A stretch of 6,723 nucleotides of DNA from Govanella sp037189785 (GTDB lineage: Bacteria > Pseudomonadota > Alphaproteobacteria > Sphingomonadales > Govanellaceae). Where the stretch lies: NCBI GenBank assembly GCA_037189785.1, contig JBBCIP010000068.1, positions 1 to 6,723 on the forward strand. The letters are read 5' to 3'. This document shows positions 1-6,635 of this stretch, piece by piece. The notes beneath the pieces are model-generated. The model searched no databases, was not told the DNA's origin, and saw nothing but the letters and a program-made list of their open reading frames with translations. Position numbers and translations under genes: made by a program. Position 1 is the stretch's first letter; every line of letters starts with the position of its first letter.

Positions 1-2
1 CC

Positions 3-1001
3 ACTGGCACACTCAAGCCCTTGGTCGAGGTCGATGTCGGAACCGAAATTTCGGGGGCAATCGACAGCATCACAGTGCAGGAAAACGATGCCGTCAAAGC
101 CGGGCAAATTTTGGCCCGGATTGATACCAGCCGCCTGAAAACACAAATCCAGTCATCGGAAGCGGCCACAAAATCCGCCGAGGCCAGATATCAAGAGGCC
201 CGGGCCACCAGCATCGAAGCAAAAAAGCAATTCGATCGGACCAACGAATTGATCGCCAACGGCTGGCGATCGAAAAGTGAATACGATACAGCCGCCGCCA
301 GCCGCGATCGCGCCATTGCGGGTGAAGCCTATGCCAAAGCTCAGGTCGATCAATTTCGCGCCGCGCTCGAAACCGATCGCACCAATCTTGACAAAGCTGT
401 CATTCGATCCCCCATCGACGGCATTGTTTTGGTGCGTCATGTGGACCCTGGGCAAACCGTGGCCGCTCAGTTTCAAACCCCGGTTCTGTTCACCATCGCC
501 AAAGATCTTTCGCAGATGGCGCTTCATGTGAATATCGACGAAGCCGATATCGGTCAGGTCAAAGCCGGGCAATCAGCATCGTTTTCCGTCGACGCTTATC
601 CGGACAAAAAATTTCCCGCCCGTATTTCATCGGTTCGCTTCGCGCCGGAAACGGTCGATGGTGTTGTCACCTATGAAGCCATCCTTGATGTCGACAACAG
701 CGATTTGTTGATGCGCCCCGGCATGACGGCCACGGCCGAAATCGTTGTCGGCAATTTCAAAGATCGCCTGCTTGTCGCCAATGCAGCCCTGCGCTTTGCT
801 CCCCCCAATCCAGCTCAGGGCCCTGGCGGTGTCCCAATGCGCTCCGATATGGAAGACAAAGTTTGGATCGTTGAAAACGGCCAACCCAAATCTATCGTTG
901 TCACGTTGGGCGCGAGTGACGGCAAGAATACCGAAATTTCAGGCGGCGATGTGGCAGCCGGAACCGAGGTCATCATCGGCACCATGAGCGTTACACCATG
1001 A
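3..1001 (+). CDS. MacA-like periplasmic adaptor subunit of a tripartite ABC exporter (5' truncated)
   Basis: This is the membrane-fusion (HlyD/MacA) subunit that would bridge the inner-membrane ABC permease to an outer-membrane TolC-type channel. The reading frame is open to the left edge; the codons before the TTG at 21 give T-G-T-L-K-P, which continues into the family's typical VEVDVGTEISG segment, so TTG 21 is an internal Leu and the signal peptide or N-terminal anchor is missing. Visible order, counting from nt 3: first lipoyl half (about residues 8-43, ending GQILARID), an Ala/Glu/Lys/Arg-rich helical hairpin (about 44-128), second lipoyl half (about 129-166, with RSPIDGIVLVRHVDPGQTV), beta-barrel domain (about 169-252, with MRPGMTATAEI) and a membrane-proximal domain to the end. 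The stop overlaps the next ATG (ATGA, 998-1001), so it is co-translated with the ATPase. The exported substrate cannot be told from sequence; macrolides, peptides, siderophores or lipids are all possible. Confidence 0.93.
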   Translation, partial: TGTLKPLVEVDVGTEISGAIDSITVQENDAVKAGQILARIDTSRLKTQIQSSEAATKSAEARYQEARATSIEAKKQFDRTNELIANGWRSKSEYDTAAASRDRAIAGEAYAKAQVDQFRAALETDRTNLDKAVIRSPIDGIVLVRHVDPGQTVAAQFQTPVLFTIAKDLSQMALHVNIDEADIGQVKAGQSASFSVDAYPDKKFPARISSVRFAPETVDGVVTYEAILDVDNSDLLMRPGMTATAEIVVGNFKDRLLVANAALRFAPPNPAQGPGGVPMRSDMEDKVWIVENGQPKSIVVTLGASDGKNTEISGGDVAAGTEVIIGTMSVTP

Positions 1002-1729
1002 CCGATCGTTCAACCGAGCCGTCACCGGAACCGTTAATCGTCTTAAAAAATGTCAGTCGCATTTACGGCACGGGGGATGCAGCTGTAGCGGCTCTGGATA
1101 CAATTGACCTTACCATCGATAAAGGTGACTTCGTGGCCGTCATGGGGCCCAGTGGGTCTGGCAAAAGCACGACCATGAATATCATCGGCTGTCTCGATAA
1201 GCCGACCCACGGACACTACTCTTTGAACGGCATCGACATCGGTACCTTGAACAATGATGAACGCGCTCTGCTCCGCCGTTATGCCATCGGTTTTATCTTT
1301 CAGGGCTTCAATTTATTGGCACGAACATCAGCGCTTGAAAATGTTGAACTGCCGCTGGTTTATCGGCGTGTGTCGACCGAAGATCGTCATGCCCGAGCCC
1401 GGGCCGCATTGGCTGAAGTCGGCTTGGCAAAACGCGAACGCCACACGCCCGCCGAATTATCCGGTGGGGAACAACAACGGGTCGCCATTGCTCGCGCCAT
1501 CGTCACCGACCCGATGCTGTTGGTCGCCGATGAGCCGACCGGCAATCTCGACACCAAGCGCAGCGAAGAGATCATGAATTTCCTGGTCCGCCTGAATACG
1601 GAAAAAGGATTGACCATCGTCATGGTGACCCATGAACCGGATATGGCGGCATTCGCCAAACGGATCATCAGCTTCCGTGATGGGCATATTGAATCCGATG
1701 TTCGGCAACGGGAGGTTCAAGCATGCTAG
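998..1729 (+). CDS. MacB/LolD-type ABC transporter ATP-binding protein
   Basis: Cytoplasmic nucleotide-binding subunit (243 aa) that powers the partner permease encoded next. All ABC motifs are intact: Walker A GPSGSGKST (residues 50-58), Q-loop Gln102 in FQGFNLL, signature LSGGEQQR (154-161), Walker B LLVADEP (174-180) with catalytic Glu179, D-loop TGNLD (181-185) and H-loop His212. The FQGFNLL and LSGGEQQR forms, and the length, are those of the MacB/LolD/FtsE branch of exporters and mechanotransmission transporters. In E. coli MacB this domain is fused to the permease; here it is a separate gene, an arrangement also common in related systems. ATG 998 overlaps the stop of the adaptor gene by 4 nt and has no clear Shine-Dalgarno sequence, which suggests translational coupling. 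MacB-type is preferred over LolD because of the adjacent adaptor. Confidence 0.95.
   Translation: MTDRSTEPSPEPLIVLKNVSRIYGTGDAAVAALDTIDLTIDKGDFVAVMGPSGSGKSTTMNIIGCLDKPTHGHYSLNGIDIGTLNNDERALLRRYAIGFIFQGFNLLARTSALENVELPLVYRRVSTEDRHARARAALAEVGLAKRERHTPAELSGGEQQRVAIARAIVTDPMLLVADEPTGNLDTKRSEEIMNFLVRLNTEKGLTIVMVTHEPDMAAFAKRIISFRDGHIESDVRQREVQAC
1710..1715 (+). promoter_or_regulatory. Ribosome binding site of the permease gene
   Basis: GGGAGG lies 7 nt before the ATG at 1723, inside the last codons of the ATPase gene. It supports this start and shows that the permease has its own strong initiation site despite overlapping the upstream gene. Confidence 0.7.
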
Positions 1730-2931
1730 GATCGGCTTTCGTGATTGCCCTACGCCAATTACGCCGCAATGTGTTGAGATCAATATTAACTGTGCTCGGG
1801 ATCGTCATCGGCGTTGCCGCTGTCATCGCAATGGTAACGTTGGGCAGCGGGGCAACGCTGAAAGTCACCAGCGATATTTCAAGCCTTGGCCGCAACATGT
1901 TGATAATCCAGCGCGGGACCGAGCCATCCGGCGGCGGTATATCGATCACGGCCCCGGCTTTTACGGACGCCGATATCCGCGCACTCCAAACCGAAATCGC
2001 CACCATCAGCGCCGTGGCCCCGACCAGCAACCAACGCAGCCTGGCGGTCAATGGGAATATCAATTGGGCGACATCGGTGATCGGTACCACCAACGATTAT
2101 TTTGTCGTTCGTGATTGGGTCGTATCCGAGGGACGGGCATTCACCAGCGCCGAAGATAAAAGCGGGCGGATGTTGTGCGTGCTGGGCGCCACCACGCGCA
2201 AAGAATTATTCGGCAATCAGTCGCCCATCGGCAACAGTATTCGTTTGGGTCGACAATCCTGCGAGGTGATCGGCGTCCTATCATCCAAAGGGCAATCGAC
2301 ATTCGGATCGGATCAGGATGATTTGGTTATCGTTCCCTTGAAAGCATTTCATCGTCGCATTGCCGGAAAACCCGATATCGATACGATTTATTTATCAGCG
2401 ACCAGTGCCGCGGTCACGACCGAAGCAAAGTCGGCGATCATATCTTTATTACGCGAGCGGCGACGCCTACCCCGCGCGGCGGAAGACGACTTTTTTGTCC
2501 GCGACCTGAAAGAAATCACCGAAGTGGTGGAGCGAACAACCGGCATCATGACGGCGTTTCTGAGTGCGGTGGCCGCCGTCAGCCTGCTGGTCGGCGGGAT
2601 CGGCATCATGAATATCATGCTGGTATCGGTCACCGAACGAACCCGTGAAATCGGTATTCGTCTGGCGATCGGCGCCCAAGGATCCGATATCTTGCGTCAG
2701 TTTCTGATCGAAGCCGTGGTTGTATCGTCGATCGGCGGTGTTATCGGCATGGCGCTCGGACTATTGGGAGCCGTTGGTGCCGCCAAGGCACTCAATGTAC
2801 CATTTGTTTTCGAGCCCGGCGTTGTTGTGTTGGCTTTTGTGTTTTCAAGTCTGGTCGGTATTTGCTTTGGCTATTTCCCGGCCCGACGCGCGGCCAAAAT
2901 GGACCCAATCCAAGCCCTAAGATATGAATAA
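1723..2931 (+). CDS. MacB-type ABC transporter permease (FtsX family)
   Basis: Inner-membrane permease of 402 aa with the MacB layout: a first membrane helix (about residues 20-41, TVLGIVIGVAAVI), a large periplasmic core domain (about 42-270), then the FtsX domain with three helices (about 275-303, 328-355 and 364-385). The family's hallmark segments are present: GGIGIMNIMLVSVTERTREI (291-310) followed by GIRLAIGA, and a C-terminal FPARRAAKMDPIQALRYE (385-402). MacB permeases are thought to couple ATP-driven movement of these helices to periplasmic opening and closing that pushes substrate through the adaptor and outer-membrane channel. The start overlaps the ATPase stop by 7 nt and is preceded by GGGAGG. 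It would act as a homodimer with two ATPase subunits (family knowledge). No disruption is visible, and the length fits a permease lacking the fused N-terminal ATPase of E. coli MacB. Confidence 0.95.
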   Translation: MLGSAFVIALRQLRRNVLRSILTVLGIVIGVAAVIAMVTLGSGATLKVTSDISSLGRNMLIIQRGTEPSGGGISITAPAFTDADIRALQTEIATISAVAPTSNQRSLAVNGNINWATSVIGTTNDYFVVRDWVVSEGRAFTSAEDKSGRMLCVLGATTRKELFGNQSPIGNSIRLGRQSCEVIGVLSSKGQSTFGSDQDDLVIVPLKAFHRRIAGKPDIDTIYLSATSAAVTTEAKSAIISLLRERRRLPRAAEDDFFVRDLKEITEVVERTTGIMTAFLSAVAAVSLLVGGIGIMNIMLVSVTERTREIGIRLAIGAQGSDILRQFLIEAVVVSSIGGVIGMALGLLGAVGAAKALNVPFVFEPGVVVLAFVFSSLVGICFGYFPARRAAKMDPIQALRYE

Positions 2932-3334
2932 TGCGGAGACAGCTGTGACGTTGCCAACAGAAACATATGAAGGTGGTTGTGTTTGTGGCCACATCCGATT
3001 TCGTGCAACAGGAAAAGCGCATAATCCCCATAGTTGCTGCTGTACAATCTGCCAGCGCCATTCGGGAGCCATGGAACTTTGTTGGGTCGAGTTTCCAAAA
3101 TCAAATGTGGAATGGATCGGACTTGGGGGGGCTCCGACTATGTACCGCACATCAGACTATTCCAGCCGATGTTTCTGTAACCTGTGCGGCAGCACGCTTG
3201 GCGCCATTGATGATGCTCCAATAGTGGCGTTTGCCATAGGCTGCTTCGATACAAAAGATGACGATCACCTGCGTCCGACGTCACGATCTTTTGCAGACAC
3301 CCTGCCGCAGTGGTGGCCAAACCATGGTTTATGA
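2924..3334 (+). CDS. GFA-family (CENP-V/GFA domain) zinc-binding protein
   Basis: Small protein (136 aa from this ATG) with the cysteine pattern of the glutathione-dependent formaldehyde-activating enzyme superfamily: GGCVCG (Cys19, Cys21), CCCTIC (Cys38, 40 and 43 forming CxCxxC), then CFCNLCGS (Cys85, Cys88). In the family the first and last pairs bind a structural zinc and the middle CxCxxC the second, substrate-site zinc. Most such short members have no proven substrate, so formaldehyde-glutathione activity is not claimed. The ATG overlaps the permease stop by 8 nt and lacks a good Shine-Dalgarno sequence. GTG 2945, 6 nt after GGAG (2935-2938), would give a 129-aa protein starting close to GGCVCG as family members usually do, and may be the true start. 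My hand count gives about 46% GC at third positions, against roughly 58-78% in samples of the flanking genes, hinting at separate ancestry. It probably rides on the exporter transcript. Confidence 0.88.
   Translation: MNNAETAVTLPTETYEGGCVCGHIRFRATGKAHNPHSCCCTICQRHSGAMELCWVEFPKSNVEWIGLGGAPTMYRTSDYSSRCFCNLCGSTLGAIDDAPIVAFAIGCFDTKDDDHLRPTSRSFADTLPQWWPNHGL
2935..2938 (+). promoter_or_regulatory. Candidate ribosome binding site favouring a GTG start at 2945 for the GFA gene
   Basis: GGAG sits 6 nt before GTG 2945 and just downstream of the permease stop (2929-2931). No comparable site precedes ATG 2924. The site therefore argues for the shorter form of the GFA protein, though GTG is the weaker codon. 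Confidence 0.45.
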
Positions 3335-4948
3335 AATAGAAAACCGATCTGGGCGCGCAAGTTCCCAGGACTTGGCATAGAAATTATGATCATCGGCCCC
3401 CATCAGTAACTCGCCATCGTCGAGATATGTCAGAAGCTGTGAAAACAATTTGATTTCCGCCGAATTGATACGACGGGCGAAGTGATGCGGTTTTAGGTCC
3501 GCGGGATGCGTTAACCCTGCGGCCGCCACCAATTCAGCCAGGGCATGCATGGAGTTGTGATGGAAGTTGGCGACACGCTGCGCTTTTTCCGGCACGACCA
3601 CTGCCCGCTGGCGCAAGGAGTCCTGGGTTGCAACGCCGGTTGGACATTTGTTGGTGTGACAGCTTTGCGATTGAATACAGCCGACCGCAAACATAAACCC
3701 GCGCGCAGAATTGACCCAATCGGCACCGATCCCAAGCGCGCAGGCAATATCGAACGCCGAAATAATTTTCCCCGCAACGCCGATTTTTATTTTATGCCGT
3801 AGACCCGCGCCAACCAAAGTATTATGGACCAGCAACAACGCTTCGCGCATGGGCACGCCAACATGATCCGTCAACTCGAGCGGTGCCGCCCCGGTTCCAC
3901 CTTCGGAGCCATCGACCACAACAAAATCAGGCACAATTTTGGTCTCGAGCATGGCTTTAACAATGGCCATGAACTCCCACGGCTGCCCAATGGCCAATTT
4001 AAATCCCACAGGCTTTCCGCCGGATAGATCGCGAAGTTTGGCAATAAATGTCATCATCTCAAGCGGGGTCCGAAACGCGCTATGGGATGCCGGTGACACA
4101 CATTCACGGCCCACTGGAATACCACGGGTGGCCGCGATTTCTGCGCTGACCTTGTACGCCGGTAATATACCGCCGTGGCCAGGCTTAGCCCCTTGACTGA
4201 GTTTTATTTCGATCATCTTAACTTGATTATCGACCGCCTGAACAGCAAAACGTTCCGGCGAAAACGTTCCATCATCATTGCGGCAGCCGAAATAACCGCT
4301 GGCGATTTGCCACACGAGATCACCACCATGGCGTCGGTGGTAGGGACTGATACTGCCCTCCCCTGTATCTTGCGCAAAACCACCGATCTTAGCGCCTTTA
4401 TTCAAAGCCATGATTGCATTGCCACTCAAAGCCCCAAAGCTCATGGCTGAAACATTTAAGACAGACCCAGAATAAGGCTTGCTACATTGGTCATGGCCGA
4501 TGGTAATACGAAAATTTTTCGGATCGCTCACCGGCGCGGGCTGAATGGAATGGCCGATAAATTCGTAACCGGTCGCATATTCATCCAGCATGGTACCGAA
4601 CGGTCGCTGATCCGGTTCATTTTTGGCTCGAGCATAGACTAATGACCGCTGAGTACGAGAGAACGGCAGTTTTTCAAAATCAGTTTCAAATAAGTATTGC
4701 CTGAGTTCCGGCCGAACAGATTCGACCATATAACGAATATTGCCGATGATCGGATAATTGCGACGTACCGCATGTTTCGTTTGCAGCAAATCATAAATAC
4801 CGATCGCGGATAAAACAGCGAAAAGGCTCACCAGAGTTATTTTGATCGCGGGCGAGACCGAGACGACCAAAAAGACAACGGTCAACAAGACGCACGCGAT
4901 GAAGATCGCATAACGGCTAATCAATGAGAGTTTAACGATAGCGGGCAC
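3329..4948 (-). CDS. Membrane-anchored FMN-binding glutamate synthase family protein (stand-alone GOGAT synthase domain)
   Basis: A 539-aa protein with two N-terminal membrane helices (about residues 12-32 and 34-54), then a basic segment (KHAVRR) that should place the rest in the cytoplasm, then a Glu_synthase-type FMN barrel (about 150-480). Seen in the barrel: SAMSFGALS (167-175), GEGSISP (196-202), KLSQGAKPGHGG (249-260) and VDGSEGGTGAAP (345-356). Cys424, Cys430 and Cys435 (CIQSQSCHTNKCPTG) match the Cx5Cx4C motif that holds the 3Fe-4S cluster in glutamate synthase. It lacks the N-terminal glutamine amidotransferase domain and the C-terminal beta-helix of full GltB (about 1500 aa), so it resembles B. 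subtilis YerD-type proteins, whose reaction is unsettled. The start is GTG 4948: an in-frame stop lies at 4970-4972 and no ATG occurs before residue 74. A weak GGAAAAG is 10 nt upstream. It is 44 nt downstream of the peroxidase gene. Confidence 0.92.
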   Translation of the reverse strand: MPAIVKLSLISRYAIFIACVLLTVVFLVVSVSPAIKITLVSLFAVLSAIGIYDLLQTKHAVRRNYPIIGNIRYMVESVRPELRQYLFETDFEKLPFSRTQRSLVYARAKNEPDQRPFGTMLDEYATGYEFIGHSIQPAPVSDPKNFRITIGHDQCSKPYSGSVLNVSAMSFGALSGNAIMALNKGAKIGGFAQDTGEGSISPYHRRHGGDLVWQIASGYFGCRNDDGTFSPERFAVQAVDNQVKMIEIKLSQGAKPGHGGILPAYKVSAEIAATRGIPVGRECVSPASHSAFRTPLEMMTFIAKLRDLSGGKPVGFKLAIGQPWEFMAIVKAMLETKIVPDFVVVDGSEGGTGAAPLELTDHVGVPMREALLLVHNTLVGAGLRHKIKIGVAGKIISAFDIACALGIGADWVNSARGFMFAVGCIQSQSCHTNKCPTGVATQDSLRQRAVVVPEKAQRVANFHHNSMHALAELVAAAGLTHPADLKPHHFARRINSAEIKLFSQLLTYLDDGELLMGADDHNFYAKSWELARPDRFSIS

Positions 4949-4992
4949 TCCGATAAGTCTTTTCCGCGTTTATTTTGGTTTGATTAATAAGA

Positions 4993-5538
4993 TTACGATT
5001 TAGCTAATTCTTTATCGATAACAGCCAACAGATCGGCATTGTCGGCGGTCACATCCGGCGCGAACCGGGCGACCACGTCGCCGTTGCGGTTGATGACGAA
5101 CTTTTCAAAATTCCACAACACATCGCTTTCATTGGCCGGATTGACGCCATAGCCTTTGAGCTTTTCCCGAAATGGACCGTCGGCGCTGGCTTTGGGCTGC
5201 GCTTTGACAAGTTCGGCATAAAGCGGATGCTGATCAGCCCCAAGCACCGAGATTTTTGAAAACATCGGGAAATGCACATCATATTTGAGCGTGCAAAAAT
5301 CTTTAATCTCGTCTTCGCTGCCGGGTTCCTGACCCATGAAATTATTGGCCGGAAACCCTAAGACTTCGAGCCCTTGCGCTTTTTTAGCCTGATATAATTT
5401 TTCCAAACCCTCATATTGCGGGGTTAATCCGCATTTCGATGCGACATTGACCACAAGCAAAACTTTGCCCTTGTGATTGGCGAGCCGATCATCGGCACCG
5501 TCGATGGTTTTCAGCGGAATATTTTGCAATGCGGTCAT
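4993..5538 (-). CDS. btuE: Glutathione peroxidase (BtuE-like, Cys-type)
   Basis: A 181-aa thioredoxin-fold peroxidase that reduces H2O2 and organic hydroperoxides. The peroxidatic residue is Cys36 in NVASKCGLTPQYE. The other tetrad members are visible: Gln70 in GFPANNFMGQEPG, and Trp142 and Asn143 in LWNFEKFV. Cys82 in FCTLKYDVHFP lies where yeast Gpx3 has its resolving cysteine, so from family knowledge it is probably a two-Cys, thioredoxin-dependent enzyme rather than a glutathione-dependent one. Length and the stretch before LWNFEKF (about residues 112-140) match E. coli BtuE rather than the shorter Gpx3-type proteins. There is no signal peptide, so it should be cytoplasmic. ATG 5538 is preceded by AGGAG 6 nt away. 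It lies between an AraC-type regulator gene (71 nt upstream) and the flavoprotein gene (44 nt downstream), all on the same strand. Whether that regulator controls it is inference. Confidence 0.95.
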   Translation of the reverse strand: MTALQNIPLKTIDGADDRLANHKGKVLLVVNVASKCGLTPQYEGLEKLYQAKKAQGLEVLGFPANNFMGQEPGSEDEIKDFCTLKYDVHFPMFSKISVLGADQHPLYAELVKAQPKASADGPFREKLKGYGVNPANESDVLWNFEKFVINRNGDVVARFAPDVTADNADLLAVIDKELAKS

Positions 5539-5544
5539 GGGACT

Positions 5545-5549
5545 CTCCT
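5545..5549 (-). promoter_or_regulatory. Ribosome binding site of the peroxidase gene
   Basis: Reading the - strand, AGGAG within TAGGAGAG lies 6 nt before ATG 5538. It fixes the start of the peroxidase gene. Confidence 0.65.
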
Positions 5550-5591
5550 ATTTCAATATGCGGACTTGATTGAGGGTAGCATAGCTTAAAA

Positions 5592-5605
5592 GTAATCTTT
5601 ATTAC
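5592..5605 (-). terminator. Small hairpin between the AraC gene and the peroxidase gene; weak terminator or operator
   Basis: A perfect inverted repeat, GTAAT-CTTT-ATTAC, starts 4 nt after the regulator stop codon. On the - strand it is followed by TTTTAAG. A 5-bp AT-rich stem and a short T-run make a poor intrinsic terminator, so read-through into the peroxidase gene is likely. It could instead be a palindromic protein-binding site in the peroxidase promoter region, for which I could not identify convincing -35 and -10 boxes. Confidence 0.22.
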
Positions 5606-5609
5606 GTGA

Positions 5610-6533
5610 CTAGTTGGTTCTTAATTGGCGCGGGCTAATTCCGAATTGATTTTTGAACAAGCGTGAAAAATGCGATGCATCGTTAAAACCAACGGCAAAA
5701 GCCACTTCGGTCACACGCAGATCGGATCGTTCGCGCAGTAACGCATGGGCGGCCTCGAGCCTGACCTGCCACAACCACGCGGACGGTGTAAGGCCGTAGG
5801 CCGCAAAGACACGGTATAATTGACGCCGCGATAGTCCACAGGCTTGCGCCATTTCCACCGGTGTAATATCGGGATCTTCAAGATTGTCCTGCGCCCATTT
5901 TCGCAGTATCGCAACAGTCCGATCATTGAAAACTGTCGTCGAAATATCGGATGAGTTGCGTAAACTACGGATCAATAATGATTGAGCCGATTCCATAACC
6001 ACATCGCGGTCGAACGCATCAAATTCTTCACCATATTGCGTTACTGTTGTAATCATCGTCGACAACAACCGGCCAATCCCGCTTGACCCATCAAGTCGCC
6101 GCGCCAAAGCCATATCATTCGACAATAAATTGCGCTCGAACCAACTCCGCGGCAGATCGAAACACACAAGCGTTCCTTCCCCTTGCAATCGAAAACGACA
6201 GGGGCCGATAGAATCCGTCAGCATCATGTCATGGGTATGTAACGTGACCGAGCGGCCGAAATGATCGACCACCGACTGCCCGGTGCGTTGCTGCACCAAA
6301 AGAATTTTATCTTGCCAAACATCAGCCAATTTTCCATGGCTGCGCTGCCACTGCACTGCTGCGCCGGTGGCAATACCGACGCCGAAAGGGCCCAGATTGA
6401 GAAAGTCCAAACGACAGCGGGCTCCTGGATGATCGTCATAGCACACATCATGGGGGCCGTAATGATTGGCAAGATCATCACGGAACCGGCCCAAGCCGGG
6501 AGTTTCTTTGGCAACCATCGTGCGACCAGACAT
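5610..6533 (-). CDS. AraC family transcriptional regulator
   Basis: A 307-aa regulator. The C-terminal third holds the AraC/XylS DNA-binding domain with both helix-turn-helix units: about residues 224-246 (ITPVEMAQACGLSRRQLYRV) and 274-297, with the family signature VAFAVGFNDASHFSRLFKNQFG followed by SPRQLR. The N-terminal part (about 40-190) fits the AraC-binding-like domain of the class with GxxRF-type strands and a LCFDLPRSWFERNLL-like segment (here LVCFDLPRSWF, 122-132). The ligand is not predictable. ATG 6533 was chosen; the upstream in-frame region offers no better start, the Shine-Dalgarno sequence is weak (GGGATA 10 nt before), and Met6 (ATG 6518) is an alternative. The gene precedes the peroxidase gene in the same direction, so it may be a local regulator, or may regulate the - strand gene further right or itself. 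No truncation or frameshift is seen. Confidence 0.94.
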   Translation of the reverse strand: MSGRTMVAKETPGLGRFRDDLANHYGPHDVCYDDHPGARCRLDFLNLGPFGVGIATGAAVQWQRSHGKLADVWQDKILLVQQRTGQSVVDHFGRSVTLHTHDMMLTDSIGPCRFRLQGEGTLVCFDLPRSWFERNLLSNDMALARRLDGSSGIGRLLSTMITTVTQYGEEFDAFDRDVVMESAQSLLIRSLRNSSDISTTVFNDRTVAILRKWAQDNLEDPDITPVEMAQACGLSRRQLYRVFAAYGLTPSAWLWQVRLEAAHALLRERSDLRVTEVAFAVGFNDASHFSRLFKNQFGISPRQLRTN

Positions 6534-6598
6534 TGCCCACTATCCCATTTCTATGACCGTTGCAAAGCGGCCTAAGATCGACCATCCGTTAAGGGGAA

Positions 6599-6627
6599 TC
6601 GTTAACCAATGTCCGGGGTGCTGTCAA
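6599..6627 (-). promoter_or_regulatory. Candidate promoter of the AraC-family gene
   Basis: On the - strand a perfect TTGACA -35 box (6622-6627) is followed, at a 15-18 nt spacing, only by weak -10 matches (GTTAAC or AACGAT, 3 of 6 each). A strong -35 with a poor -10 is what an activator- or repressor-controlled promoter may look like. The site is about 65-95 nt before the start codon, which leaves a short leader. Confidence 0.35.
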
Positions 6628-6635
6628 TGTCGGGG
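6607..6635. repeat. Tandem near-repeat overlapping the AraC gene promoter (candidate operator)
   Basis: CAATGTCCGGGG (6607-6618) and CAATGTCGGGG (6625-6635) are direct repeats about 18 nt apart, differing by one C. One copy overlaps the -35 box and the other the spacer. AraC-type regulators commonly bind direct repeats with near two-turn periods, so an autoregulatory operator is plausible. This is seen in sequence only; the binding claim is inference. Confidence 0.35.

Noticed and set aside
21..23. TTG 21 as the start codon of the adaptor gene
   Set aside because: The in-frame codons before it match the conserved sequence preceding the first lipoyl half in MacA-type adaptors, so the gene is truncated by the window, not started here.
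153..572. - strand open frame of 139 codons inside the adaptor gene
   Set aside because: It is antisense to a well-conserved adaptor domain, its translation has no recognisable motif, and the + frame is clearly the coding one.
1457..2093. - strand open frames antisense to the ATPase and permease genes
   Set aside because: They shadow conserved coding sequence and show no domain, no ribosome site and no separate promoter.
1632..2114. + strand open frame of 160 codons across the ATPase/permease junction
   Set aside because: It runs out of frame through two strongly conserved genes, and its Arg/His-rich translation is typical of a shadow frame.
2792..3150. Three - strand open frames of 77-89 codons across the permease/GFA junction
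   Set aside because: They overlap one another and two genes with clear family motifs; Trp/Cys/His-rich translations without structure.
3358..3374. Inverted repeat CAAGT-N7-ACTTG just past the GFA stop, as a possible terminator
   Set aside because: The stem is only 5 bp, no T-run follows on either strand, and it lies in the C-terminal codons of the convergent gene.
4983..4997. Similarity between the AT-rich stretch after the peroxidase stop (CGTAATCTTATTAAT on the - strand) and the hairpin at 5592-5605
   Set aside because: The match is short, AT-rich and lacks the second arm of the hairpin, so chance is the simpler explanation.
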